From Sphingobacteriales bacterium (GTDB taxonomy: Bacteria; Bacteroidota; Bacteroidia; Chitinophagales; UBA2359): a DNA stretch of 64,000 nt. Positions 40,801 through 48,138 of the stretch are shown here, in pieces. The number at the start of each line of letters is the position of its first letter. Positions within the stretch are counted from its first letter, which is position 1. Position numbers and translations under genes: made by a program. Where the stretch lies: NCBI GenBank assembly GCA_016706405.1, contig JADJJT010000001.1, positions 747,501-811,500 of the forward strand, given 5' to 3'. The notes under the pieces are model-generated. The model made no database searches and was not told where the DNA came from. It saw nothing but the letters and a program-made list of their open reading frames with translations.

Positions 40801-41850
40801 TGTGATGGCGCTGAGCTTCCTACATTTTTTGTGGACCTGCCTTTGGGAGGGTTAGTAAATTGGTACAACGACCCTTTATTGACAACCTCGTTAGGCACCG
40901 GATTGAGCTTTAAACCATTAGTTGTACAAACAGGTGATAATTTATATTTTGCCACTAATACGGCTAATGGCTGCGAAAGTTTGCCCGCATTGTTTTTGCT
41001 GGTAGTTACACCATTGCCCGACCCGCCACTACTGCCGCCCGATACAACTATTTGCCAAGGCCAACCCATGCCCGCGCTTGTAGCCACACCCAATAAAAAC
41101 GGCCTGCTGCAATGGTATAGCGATAGTGATTTAAGTAACCCGTTAGCAGCTGGAAACAATTTTACGCCACCCACCATAGCGCCTAATACTACCGCTACCT
41201 ACTACGTTACCGAAACAGTTGATGGCTGCCAAGGCAATGCAGGCATAGTAAAAATAAGTGTTAGCGCACTGCCGCCCAGCCCGGCACTTGGCCCCGATGC
41301 TGTTTATTGTATTACCGATTTATTAGCTCCGCTTACTGCCACGCCCTTGCCTAATGCTATTATTAACTGGTACGGCAATGCAGGCTTGACCAATTTATTG
41401 GCCACAAACCAAGAAACATTTTTGCCAACAATAACTAATCCGGAAATTGGGCAAACGTTTAGCTTTTATGCCACTCAAACCATTGATGGCTGCGAAGGCT
41501 CGGCATCGGTTGTTAAAATATCTTTTAAAGATTGTAGCTTGCCGCCACCGCCACCACCTTTGGCAGTTACTATTCCAACGGCTTTTTCGCCGAATGACGA
41601 TGGTATTAACGATGTTTTTAGGCCAAAAGTTAATACGGCTTTGCCTTTACAACAATTTAGATTAGCTGTTTACGACAGGTGGGGCAACCGCGTGTTTGAT
41701 AGTACCAACCCGAACGATGGCTGGAATGGCTTGTTGGCTGGCAATGGATTTAGACCCGCGCCAGTGGGCGTTTATGTGTTTATGTTTATGTATGAAAATG
41801 AGGCAGGCCAGTTAATACAAACCAATGGCAATATTACTTTGTTGCGATAG
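34840..41850 (+). CDS. Giant modular adhesin with propeller-like, SprB and Ig-like repeats and a T9SS type B C-terminus
   Basis: A 2336-residue surface protein. The start is ATG 34840; the TTG at 34831 is less likely. Residues ~28-50 are the export signal, followed by the CHU_C-associated N-terminal domain (ASHGLAMDIAYTCLGPDTYE). Ig/cadherin-like modules follow, then at ~1055-1340 a run of ~55-residue units of the form NPDIWGNNIVWQ ... YD, probably a beta-propeller. From ~1406 to ~2232, Ig_7-type modules (CQGDxI ... WYADAALTNL ... YYVTE) are interleaved with three SprB-type repeats (DGSITITxSGGNGxYxYSIDGG). The C-terminus is the gliding-associated CHU_C domain (PTAFSPNDDGINDVF ... YDRWGNRVF). 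Likely role: T9SS-exported adhesin for attachment or gliding. Confidence 0.88.
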   Translation: MPKILPNQYNYCCRFFIGNNTTCFNNLIAVFFAFVGLLLFIGSTFNARASHGLAMDIAYTCLGPDTYEIELNFYRDCGGSPAPLNIQIDATPISCPGANSFKIPLKLATTTEVSALCPAYIAQSTCNGGSYEGIEQYQYKGLVTFEQACAQWQLFYNLCCRSFEVTNLQNPGDQDINATAIINNANGLCNSSPKFTYLPFAYLCGNQAFTYNNGAIDAEGDSLVFELINPQNVQGVPIGYTSVLSATYPLHTLPAYNFGFSGNNGQFSFTPDGNQNASATLLVTQYNKSGQKIGAIMRQLQFIIFDQNDPNCANVAPTISGGVQNVTGATETGINQLSLCPNTPMSFTLSITDPNISNQLSITHNAAQATPGAILTVTGTNPATINFSYTPTKADIGTHLLTIEANDGNCAFPAKQTFSVLIEVLDATYAGPDLGYCPAGGPLTVEVTGGSNFTWSPMAGVTFLQPNGSVVSLAPNATTTYTITSDLTNGCSNTDQITVSVVADFNMPLNPESHICLYDTSQIFTNLDPALYAIIWYPAYKISDIFDPNPFVYPDKSMNYTITASHKITGCTISKTTAVILDGILQNANFCLADSVVCISETTTAQVIMKPFACGLSTTGCDATAPSGIYEINKGFDKTGITTPFRGIYEDARTQYLIKPDKKTMSCMGNTVTSVGFNVTAVFSKNPYENFTISMGCRSPKLGNPVDFETGLIIVYTAAQYTPTAGWNTFTLPTPYDWDGVSDLVLEVCYDNQTGNAPGGVDNVYLLNPTPLTPKKVVYANGNNSSGCYLNDATTTNAMPYIQLGLCGAAPQPGTVFTWSPAAFVDATDPLNPEFFPTQTTTYTLSIDHQGCVYQKNQTISVGSAQKPQIPSSFLGDYCAEQEPNLLVQGGLPGGAKFVWFNHPLGAPDHIIKTGQAYNPKYFGDIAYWIGVQDANGCIGELIQLPVNLHDFSIIPGPMYCFNGQIFVNISVMGEVGESYYITNNGDGKSSKAKIFNGEWFMLSGLKPGDTYDISIKAINTGCIKDFTGEVGNCSEYVAAVCGYPVIVSEGGLSNEQNPDIWGNNIVWQAGNPAQIYHFNLADPNQTQNLMSAAAAQGNVNPILYDSIVVWQANYSATSADIFFNNINTPIAGGVNMSNSAGTINANPDIYRNIAVWEGQESAGSTNYDIYLFDTNKPGNPAVNISNNANKNDRRPLIWGNYIIWAGEVSSNNYDLFMYDHTNAGVGALNITYNPQADVWPLSFEEHYFVFQTTAGLWYYNLLDAKPSPVLFANLTNTSPQASGLVQNDLQMVWADDIGSGQYGLFYYDFANPIFGGSLLLTTDTDPRPLSLQGNYLTYTNNNTVQVYDLAATTTTNPAENAPLGNNAQPAQYGHWVVWAQPGQAIYAYDLTLPVPPPPQPDAANTINYVCPNNTTFLAVLPPLPGFTLNWYSDSTLTNLINNSGVTQQTIPNLTNDTTLYAAIQDTLTGCLSEVLPLTATVNTLQIDLQTATDITNCGLTDGSITITASGGNGSYQFSINGGATWQTSGNFVGLGAGSYPILVTDGMCSITGQTLIITAPNAPGAPTLNGANNVTYCQNEAIQTLTGSANSGGTLTWYADAGLTTVVASGNSFTPPSILGTTTYYLVETLGNCISTPASVSVTIYELPMFTAQANDLANCNNTPDGSIIITPNGGNGNYQYSIDGGNTWQALNSFTNLAAGDYAVLVKDDFCTAETIQNLTINAPTKPNMPTPSIAMAVYCQGDVIAPITVSGSGGVFNWYADAALTNLITSGNSFTPPPTPGTTIYYVTENDGLCASNAATVSVTINALPPAPQLLITNVEYCLGDPILPLTASGSGGSLNWYADAALSNLIASGNSYTPASTIGTTIYYVAETVNNCQGSAAQATVVVHDLPQIANIAPTNATTCLATDGSLTITGSGGSGNYEYSIDGGLTWQASNIFTDLSKGNYAVMVKDEFCQTGIVPAGINAPDAPLMPTINGDANFTICDGAELPTFFVDLPLGGLVNWYNDPLLTTSLGTGLSFKPLVVQTGDNLYFATNTANGCESLPALFLLVVTPLPDPPLLPPDTTICQGQPMPALVATPNKNGLLQWYSDSDLSNPLAAGNNFTPPTIAPNTTATYYVTETVDGCQGNAGIVKISVSALPPSPALGPDAVYCITDLLAPLTATPLPNAIINWYGNAGLTNLLATNQETFLPTITNPEIGQTFSFYATQTIDGCEGSASVVKISFKDCSLPPPPPPLAVTIPTAFSPNDDGINDVFRPKVNTALPLQQFRLAVYDRWGNRVFDSTNPNDGWNGLLAGNGFRPAPVGVYVFMFMYENEAGQLIQTNGNITLLR
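39540..40490 (+). repeat. Near-identical repeat modules in the adhesin gene
   Basis: Three Ig_7-type modules share close DNA sequence around ATCCGGAAACAG followed by TTTACGCC or TATACGCC (near 39666, 40154 and 40405). They alternate partly with SprB-type modules. Such internal homology allows expansion or contraction of the gene by recombination and is a common cause of misassembly. Confidence 0.75.
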
Positions 41851-41929
41851 GTATTTATTGACTGCTTGATAAAAATCCGGAATAATGCCTACAAGAGCGA
41901 ACGGGTCAAAATATTGCTCTGCTGCATGT

Positions 41930-42346
41930 CTATTCGCTGGTATTTATCCGGATATATCTAAGCGTATCGGCCTTCGGTGGTAAAATGGTAATTTGTTTGC
42001 CCCCGCCAACGGTGTCGCCCCAAATTTTATCGAACCCGTTTGCATATAAATAATAGTTGCCGGCAGGTAGGGGGCCAATTTTTCCATCGCCTATGGGGCT
42101 TGCCTGGGTGCTACTGTCGAAGGTTGCCAAGTCAGCGCTTAATAAATAAGGCAGCGACATGGTATCGGTTTGGCCTTTAATATAAACAGCAATATTGCCA
42201 ACCGTCCACTCATGATGATATACTTCGTAAAACAAGGTGGTTTTAGGTGTGGAAGGTATATCCGGAGGTTGTGGTTTTTTACATCCGTCAATGCCAACAA
42301 CCGTAATTATTAGTATGCCACAAAGCAAGAAAAATGGGTTTCTCAA
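41930..42346 (-). CDS. Small lipoprotein of unknown function
   Basis: A 138-residue lipoprotein. The signal peptide ends with lipobox GIDGC at about residue 22, followed by KKPQPPDIPSTPKT. The mature domain reads YEVYHHEWTVGNIAVYIKGQ ... LPAGNYYLYANGFD, a carboxypeptidase-regulatory/transthyretin-like beta-sandwich pattern ('PAGNYYLYA'). No family assigned. It is convergent with the giant adhesin gene, 80 bases from its stop, and downstream of the DUF4199 genes on the same strand. Confidence 0.65.
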   Translation of the reverse strand: MRNPFFLLCGILIITVVGIDGCKKPQPPDIPSTPKTTLFYEVYHHEWTVGNIAVYIKGQTDTMSLPYLLSADLATFDSSTQASPIGDGKIGPLPAGNYYLYANGFDKIWGDTVGGGKQITILPPKADTLRYIRINTSE

Positions 42347-42365
42347 AAAAAGCAGAGTTATAAAA

Positions 42366-42461
42366 ATGCCGGTTAATGATAGTAAGGTAATTGTTGCTTA
42401 TCCTGATGATGAAATGCTTAGGTTTCAGCTACTTGAGTGCGGGTTGGCCATAAACAAATAA
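42366..42461 (+). pseudogene. Short plus-strand frame, possible gene remnant
   Basis: Thirty-one codons, MPVNDSKVIVAYPDDEMLRF and on to a TAA, lying in the gap between two minus-strand genes and ending five bases before a hairpin. The start (KVIVAxxDDEMLRF) faintly recalls the first strand and acidic pocket of a response-regulator receiver domain. Too short to be sure; it may be chance. Confidence 0.25.
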
Positions 42462-42466
42462 AACGC

Positions 42467-42495
42467 AAACGCACCCTAAGTGGTTGGGTGCGTTT
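42467..42495 (-). terminator. Terminator hairpin downstream of the DUF4199 gene
   Basis: AAACGCACCC (42467-42476) pairs with GGGTGCGTTT (42486-42495), ten perfect pairs with a nine-base loop. On the minus strand it is followed by GCGTTTTATTTGTTT, T-rich enough for termination of the gene ending at 42554. Confidence 0.7.
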
Positions 42496-42553
42496 GAAAT
42501 TACAATTTAACTGTTTATAACTAAATTAACACCGAAGATTATGCTATAGTTAT

Positions 42554-43075
42554 CTATGGTTTAGGCCATTTGCGCGTGTTTAGTGCTATTAAGGTAGTTA
42601 CCGCTGCTAAAAAAAAAGCAGTAAAAATAAAAAACACAAAACGCTGTAATGCCCCGCCGAGTGTAAGTTTAAGGTCGGCGGTTTGCCATTCTGCCAGCTC
42701 TTGTTGCAATTTTTGTGTAGGGGCATTGGGCTGGTTCATTTCGGCCTTAATTTGTTCCATCATCCATTGGCGATAGGTTTCGGGCATTGATGGGTCAATA
42801 TAATTATACAGCAGATAATGAAAAATGCTTAAAATTGCCAAGGCAATTAGCGAGGCTGAAAATACCGGTTTTAGCAGTTTGCGAAACGCAACTACATCGC
42901 GCGGGGGCAAGGGGGCATTATATGCCATACCTATAATGGATAGCATTACCCAAAACATTGAACCCATACCTGCCCAGTTTAAGTAGTTGGTTGCTTGTTG
43001 CTGCCAAATTATAAGCAAAAAAGAGCACCCCAAAATACCGCCACCCAGACCCCAAAAAATAGGTTTCGATTGCAC
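42554..43075 (-). CDS. DUF4199-type four-helix membrane protein (first copy)
   Basis: A 173-residue inner-membrane protein with four hydrophobic segments (about 8-25, 32-50, 72-92, 142-163) and a polar helix (YRQWMMEQIKAEMNQ) between the third and fourth. This layout fits DUF4199, a Bacteroidota family of unknown function. It lies directly downstream of a second DUF4199 gene (72-base gap), probably in one transcript and probably by an old duplication. A terminator follows at 42467. Confidence 0.65.
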   Translation of the reverse strand: MQSKPIFWGLGGGILGCSFLLIIWQQQATNYLNWAGMGSMFWVMLSIIGMAYNAPLPPRDVVAFRKLLKPVFSASLIALAILSIFHYLLYNYIDPSMPETYRQWMMEQIKAEMNQPNAPTQKLQQELAEWQTADLKLTLGGALQRFVFFIFTAFFLAAVTTLIALNTRKWPKP

Positions 43076-43147
43076 AATAGTTTAAATCAAGGAAAAAAGT
43101 ATAAAATAAGCTGTTTTAATTAGTTTTACTGGCTATTAGATAGTTAG

Positions 43148-43684
43148 CTATATGGCATTGTTAGGGTCTCTTTTTAAAATTAGGCCTATTATTAACGAAA
43201 CAATAATGCCCATAAAAATATTTGAAACTACCGTCATGGCGGCCATTGCAGGTGGTGTAACAAATGGTTTTGTGTAAGCAAGTGCTATGTCTATGGTTTC
43301 TTGGCTTTGGCCACTTTTAAGCATGTTTTCTTCGGTGTTTGTTAATATGTTTTCGGCAAACTGCGTATCTATAAAACCTATATAAATATACATAAAGATG
43401 CCTGCTAAAATACCGGTTGTCAAGCCCATCCACCAGCCTAAATTTACGGCACGCCCTATGGTTAGGTAGCCGCCAGCTACTTGGTTGCGGTACTCGGCAA
43501 TAGCCATATAGTAGGTAATGCCCATGATAACCCAAGATAAAAATCGCAGAGGCGAGGTGGTCATGTTTATATTGGCAATAAAAAACACCATGGTAAGTAC
43601 AATGCTTGCCATAGCTAAAATAAGACCCCACTTAGTAGCTGTTGGGCGAGTAGGTGGTAGTTCGGTGGGTATAAAATTGTTCAT
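43148..43684 (-). CDS. DUF4199 family membrane protein (second copy)
   Basis: A 178-residue protein with four hydrophobic segments. It shows the DUF4199 pattern more clearly than its neighbour: WGLILAMASIVLTMVFF, an EYRNQVAGGYLTIGRAVNLGWWMGLTTGILAGI stretch, a polar helix (NTEENMLKSGQSQETIDIAL) and a final helix. Function unknown. It lies 80 bases after the efflux adaptor gene on the same strand, so the three could be co-transcribed; this is inference. Confidence 0.75.
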   Translation of the reverse strand: MNNFIPTELPPTRPTATKWGLILAMASIVLTMVFFIANINMTTSPLRFLSWVIMGITYYMAIAEYRNQVAGGYLTIGRAVNLGWWMGLTTGILAGIFMYIYIGFIDTQFAENILTNTEENMLKSGQSQETIDIALAYTKPFVTPPAMAAMTVVSNIFMGIIVSLIIGLILKRDPNNAI

Positions 43685-43765
43685 AAAAGGGGAAATAAAA
43701 TAAGCAGTTAGTTAAAATAGAATATTTATTTATGCGTTTGCAGGGTTTTATCCGGATATTTTTTT

Positions 43766-45172
43766 TTAATCTTTACCGCCGTTTTCCTCGTCTTTTGAAG
43801 CGTCAATATTTTCTTTTTGGTACAAGGCCTCTTTAGTAACAACGGTAACTTTTTGGTCGTTTTTAAGTTTTTTAGAAATGGCTCTGTATGGCGCTGCTAC
43901 AACCTCTTCGTTGCCCGTTAATCCGTCTATAATTTCAATATAGGTTTCGTCTTGAATGCCCACTTTTACCTTTTGAATATGTACCTTGCCTTGGTCGTGT
44001 ACAAATACCAATTCGTAGAGGTTTACATCTTCCGGATTTGTTTTTTCTTTGGTCGAGTCTTCGCGGGTGGTAACGGCCTGTATCGGAACGGTTAAAACAT
44101 TATTAAGTTTTTTGGTTTGTATATCAACCGAGGCCGACATACCCGGCCTAAACGGAAACTTAAACTCTTTATACAAGTCGGCGTAACTATTTGGCAACAG
44201 CCGCACATGTACCGTAAAATTTGTAATTTGGTTGGTACTAACTGCACCCAAGCCCAATTCTTTGGCCGAGTTGGCAATTTCGGTAACTACCCCTTTAAAT
44301 TTACGGTCTAAGTACGCATCTACTTCAACAGTTGCCGTATCGCCTATGTTTACGCGCAAGATATCGTTTTCGCTTACATCAACGCGCACTTCAATATTGG
44401 CAAAATTGGCAATGCGTAAAATCTCTGTCCCCGACATTTGGGTGGTGCCCACCACGCGCTCGCCTTTTTCAACACCCAATTTTGAAACAATGCCGCTCAT
44501 GGGGGCGTAAATAGTAGTGCGTTTATAGCTATCGCGGGCTTCTTTTAGGGTAGCTTCGGCACTTTTTACGTTGTAGCCCGCACCTTCAATACTTTTAAAA
44601 GTTGCATTGAGTTGGGCATCTAAGGCGGCAATTTGTTGTTCAATATTTTTTACGGCCAGTTCGGCGTTGTCTAATTCAACTTGGGCAATTACTTTTTCGT
44701 TTAATAATTGCTGGCTTCGTTTAAGGGTTTTTTGTGCGTTAGCTAACTGGGTTTCAAGCTGTTTGCGGTTGGCTTTTACTTGGTCTATACCCACCTCGGC
44801 ATTGGCTTTGCCCGATTTTGAAGCATTTACCGCCGCTTCTGCCCGCTCAATAGCCGATTCGTATAAGTCCGGATTGATTTTAGCCAGTAATTGGCCGGCT
44901 TTTACCGAGTCGCCCTCTTGTACCAACAATTCAACAACCTCGCCCGATACATCTGCCGAAACTTTAACTTCTAACTCCGGATAAACTTTACCCGTTGCCG
45001 CAACTGTTTCTATAATACTGCGGCGTTCTACTTTTTCGACTGCAACTTTTGTAAATTCGGCTTTACCAAACCAGCCTAATTTTTTGCCTGTAACGGCAAT
45101 AATTATTAAAAACAAGGTTAAAACAATTAAAATATTGCGCAGCAAGTTTGAACTTTTTTGCTTGGTTGCCAT
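43766..45172 (-). CDS. RND/ABC efflux periplasmic adaptor (HlyD/MacA type)
   Basis: A 468-residue membrane-fusion protein. Residues ~10-30 are the membrane anchor. A biotinyl-lipoyl-like half (VKVSADVSGEVVELLVQEGDSVKAGQLLAKIN) is followed by a coiled-coil hairpin at ~105-195, the second lipoyl half (APMSGIVSKLGVEKGERV) and beta-barrel domains to ~430, ending in a charged tail. Such adaptors link an inner-membrane pump to an outer-membrane channel. No pump or TolC gene is in the window. It is divergent from the methyltransferase gene. Confidence 0.9.
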   Translation of the reverse strand: MATKQKSSNLLRNILIVLTLFLIIIAVTGKKLGWFGKAEFTKVAVEKVERRSIIETVAATGKVYPELEVKVSADVSGEVVELLVQEGDSVKAGQLLAKINPDLYESAIERAEAAVNASKSGKANAEVGIDQVKANRKQLETQLANAQKTLKRSQQLLNEKVIAQVELDNAELAVKNIEQQIAALDAQLNATFKSIEGAGYNVKSAEATLKEARDSYKRTTIYAPMSGIVSKLGVEKGERVVGTTQMSGTEILRIANFANIEVRVDVSENDILRVNIGDTATVEVDAYLDRKFKGVVTEIANSAKELGLGAVSTNQITNFTVHVRLLPNSYADLYKEFKFPFRPGMSASVDIQTKKLNNVLTVPIQAVTTREDSTKEKTNPEDVNLYELVFVHDQGKVHIQKVKVGIQDETYIEIIDGLTGNEEVVAAPYRAISKKLKNDQKVTVVTKEALYQKENIDASKDEENGGKD

Positions 45173-45449
45173 AAATGGATAAGTTATCTAATAAAATTTA
45201 ACTAAAATGTGTTGCTACTAAATAGTATAAATAATTTGAACTAATGAAGTATTAAACCGCGAAATTACAATATTGCCGGCAATTATCCGGATTAAAAAAT
45301 TACTTGCCCGTCAATTTAAGCGTCTTATTGACCATATACTTAGTACTTCCGACTAACAAAAAACCGGCATCATTCGTTCGTTATAAGCAATATTTACTGC
45401 TAAATATAGTTTTTGTGTTGTTTTGGGCTTTCAAACCCGGTTAAAGTTG

Positions 45450-45457
45450 TATTTTTG
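45450..45457 (+). promoter_or_regulatory. -7 box for the rRNA methyltransferase gene
   Basis: TATTTTTG, with TTTTG at 45421-45425; the 24-base spacing is one longer than the usual maximum. It lies downstream of the earliest open start (45423), supporting ATG 45513. Confidence 0.5.
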
Positions 45458-45512
45458 CCCTTGTATTTACATAAAGGATAAAAACAATAAAACAATTTAT
45501 TACCGACCGAAC

Positions 45513-46655
45513 ATGCAAACCCTACTTGCCACTACTTTTGAGGGATTGGAACCTATACTTGCTTCAGAAATTACCGCCTTAGGTTACGAAGTACAACAAA
45601 CATTTAACCGCGCTGTTAGTTTTAACGGCAATTTGGCCGAAATGTACCGCGCCAATTATTGGTTGCGCACCGCTTTACGCATACTAATGCCCATAGATTC
45701 GTTTAGAGCCAACAGCGAGCGCGGCTTATATTACGGCATTTACGATTATGATTGGAGCCAATGGTTAAACCCCGATACTACTTTTGCCATTGAAACAGTT
45801 GTTAAATCGCCTTATTTTTCGCACAGCCATTATGTGGCTTTAAAAGCAAAAGATGCCATCGTTGACCAATTCAGAGCTAAAACGGGAACACGCCCTTCGA
45901 TAGCACGCGAGCGCCCAAATTTGCGCATCCGGATTCATATTTTTCATGACGAAGTACGGGTATTATTAGACAGCTCTGATGAACCACTTAACCGCCGGGG
46001 GTATAGAATTGAAGCGGGCGAAGCACCGTTAAACGAAATTTTAGCTGCCGGAATGCTGCATCTTTCCGGATGGGTTGAACAAGCCCACTTGCCACTTGTT
46101 GACCCTATGTGCGGCTCGGGAACAATACCCATTGAAGCTGCCATGATAGCAAACGGCATTGCCCCACAGCATACCCGCGATTGGTTTGGTTGTATGAACT
46201 GGCCAAATTTTGACCAAAACCTTTGGGAACAACGCTACACTGCACCCAGCAACATAATTTTAGCACCAACATCGCCTGCTATTGTTGCCTCCGATATTGA
46301 TGCCTATACCTTATCGGTGGCCAAAAATAATGCCGACCGCGCCGGCGTAGAAAATTATATAGACTTTACCTGCTGCGATTTTGAAAATACACCCTTACCC
46401 CAAGCCCCCGGATTTTTAATAACTAACCCACCTTACGGCCAACGCCTTGGCGAATTTGACGAAACCGCCCCACTATACGAGCGTTTAGGCTCGTGGTTAA
46501 AACACAAAGCCACCGACTACAACGCCTGGGTAATTAGTAGCAACAAAATTGCCCTACGCAAAATTGGCCTGCACCCAAACAAAAAACTAACTTTATTTAA
46601 CGGGCCATTAGAGTGCGGTTTTTGGGGCTTTGAACTTTACGAAGGCAGTATATAA
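45513..46655 (+). CDS. THUMP-domain SAM-dependent RNA methyltransferase (RlmL N-terminal-type)
   Basis: A 380-residue enzyme. Residues ~1-155 hold the ferredoxin-like and THUMP RNA-binding part. The Rossmann methyltransferase domain has the SAM motif DPMCGSGTIPIEA (197-209) and the amino-methyltransferase motif TNPPYGQRLG (304-313). The NPPY motif and layout fit RlmL, which makes m2G2445 in 23S rRNA, and related YcbY/TrmN-type enzymes. The RlmK half found in E. coli is absent, as is usual outside gammaproteobacteria. ATG 45513 is chosen over an upstream start that precedes the promoter. Confidence 0.88.
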   Translation: MQTLLATTFEGLEPILASEITALGYEVQQTFNRAVSFNGNLAEMYRANYWLRTALRILMPIDSFRANSERGLYYGIYDYDWSQWLNPDTTFAIETVVKSPYFSHSHYVALKAKDAIVDQFRAKTGTRPSIARERPNLRIRIHIFHDEVRVLLDSSDEPLNRRGYRIEAGEAPLNEILAAGMLHLSGWVEQAHLPLVDPMCGSGTIPIEAAMIANGIAPQHTRDWFGCMNWPNFDQNLWEQRYTAPSNIILAPTSPAIVASDIDAYTLSVAKNNADRAGVENYIDFTCCDFENTPLPQAPGFLITNPPYGQRLGEFDETAPLYERLGSWLKHKATDYNAWVISSNKIALRKIGLHPNKKLTLFNGPLECGFWGFELYEGSI

Positions 46656-46739
46656 ATTATATTATATTATACTATAGCTACGTATCTTTTTTTTGTTTTT
46701 ACAATACACTACCATAAAATATTTTATTTTTTACTCCTT

Positions 46740-47159
46740 ATGACATTAACTCCAACAAAAAAATCTCGCATTATAAACTTAGTTCCAACAATAATAACAG
46801 CAATAAGCTTTTTTGTATTTACCAGCATTTTACCTGCCTGTTACTACGACAACGAAGCCGACCTATACCCAAGTTTACCAGCTAACTGCGATACGAGTAA
46901 CATAACATTTGCTAATTATATACAACCATTGTTAGAGAATCATTGTATAGTTTGCCATAGCGGCGATGGCTCTTTAAGTGGTGGCATACTATTTGAAGCT
47001 TACGAACAAATAAAAACACAAGTAGATAATGGCAGTTTTTTGGGTGCAATATCGCATAGCTCAGGTTTTCCCGAAATGCCACAAGGCGGCGACAAATTAC
47101 CCGCCTGCGACCTTTACAAAATTGAGATGTGGATTAACGCAGGTGCACCAAATAATTAA
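46740..47159 (+). CDS. Cytochrome-c-like lipoprotein
   Basis: A 139-residue protein. The signal peptide ends at LPAC (Cys34), suggesting a lipoprotein, followed by acidic residues. A single haem-binding site CIVCH (Cys69, Cys72, His73) lies in the pattern YIQPLLENHCIVCH, typical of the planctomycete/Bacteroidota cytochrome-like domains. A downstream MPQGGDKLP (Met as possible axial ligand) and a final IEMWINAGAP complete the pattern. Electron partner unknown. It precedes the succinate dehydrogenase/fumarate reductase subunit gene by 90 bases on the same strand. Confidence 0.82.
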   Translation: MTLTPTKKSRIINLVPTIITAISFFVFTSILPACYYDNEADLYPSLPANCDTSNITFANYIQPLLENHCIVCHSGDGSLSGGILFEAYEQIKTQVDNGSFLGAISHSSGFPEMPQGGDKLPACDLYKIEMWINAGAPNN

Positions 47160-47249
47160 ATTATTTTTTTATTTATTTATTGCTTCTTCAACTGATACAA
47201 AAAAACCGGATACTTATCATTAATATCATTATTACCATCATTATTCATT

Positions 47250-48032
47250 ATGAAACTAGCACTTAAAATTTGGCGTCAAAAAAACCGCACTACTGCCGGC
47301 AAATTTGAAACTTACACCTTAGATGGTGTGAGTGAGCACATGTCGTTTTTAGAAATGATAGACATGCTAAACCAACAATTGGTACAAGCCAAACAAGACC
47401 CCGTAGCCTTTGACCACGATTGCCGCGAGGGTATTTGCGGTATGTGTAGCATGTATATTAACGGCCGTCCACATGGCCCTTGGCAAGGAACAACTACTTG
47501 CCAACTGCACATGCGGGCATTTAAAGATGGTGATACCATTTGGATTGAGCCTTGGCGTGCAGAGGCTTTTCCGGTTATTAAAGATTTAGTAGTTGACCGC
47601 TCTTCCTTTGACCGAATTATACAGGCGGGCGGTTATATTAGCGTAAACACCGGCAACGCCATTGACGGCAACGCCCTTCCTATTGAAAAACACATGGCCG
47701 TAGAAGCCTTTAACGCAGCAGCATGTATTGGTTGCGGTGCCTGTGTGGCTGTTTGTAAAAACGCATCGGCTATGCTGTTTTTGTCGGCAAAGGTAGCGCA
47801 TTTGGGTAAATTGCCGCAAGGTCGCCCCGAGGCCAGCAGGCGGGTGCTAAAAATGCTCGAACAGCACGATGCAGAAGGCTTTGGCGCTTGTACTAATACG
47901 GGTGCATGCTCGGCGGTATGCCCAAAGGAAATATCACTTGCCAATATTGCCTATTTAAACCGCCAATATATATCGGCAACAATGGCCTCAGACGAAACTT
48001 TAGCCCCAATTATAGAAAAAGGAGGCGGGTAG
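47250..48032 (+). CDS. sdhB: Succinate dehydrogenase/fumarate reductase iron-sulfur subunit
   Basis: A 260-residue electron-transfer subunit of complex II. N-terminal 2Fe-2S ligands: Cys58, Cys63, Cys66 (DCREGICGMC) and Cys84. C-terminal ligands: Cys159, Cys162, Cys165 (CIGCGAC) and Cys169, then Cys214, Cys220 and Cys224 (NTGACSAVCPKEI), enough for the 4Fe-4S and 3Fe-4S centres. It passes electrons between the flavoprotein and the membrane quinone site. In Bacteroidota the usual order is sdhC-sdhA-sdhB; here neither partner is adjacent, so the complex must draw on genes elsewhere. Confidence 0.94.
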   Translation: MKLALKIWRQKNRTTAGKFETYTLDGVSEHMSFLEMIDMLNQQLVQAKQDPVAFDHDCREGICGMCSMYINGRPHGPWQGTTTCQLHMRAFKDGDTIWIEPWRAEAFPVIKDLVVDRSSFDRIIQAGGYISVNTGNAIDGNALPIEKHMAVEAFNAAACIGCGACVAVCKNASAMLFLSAKVAHLGKLPQGRPEASRRVLKMLEQHDAEGFGACTNTGACSAVCPKEISLANIAYLNRQYISATMASDETLAPIIEKGGG

Positions 48033-48138
48033 ATTGGTTTGCTGTGATAGTGAATTTAGTGAATTTAGCTAATTTAAGCCAAACAAAAAAATCCGGAAAA
48101 CTGCATTTATAAGAAGCCATCCGGATAGAGCTATTTGA

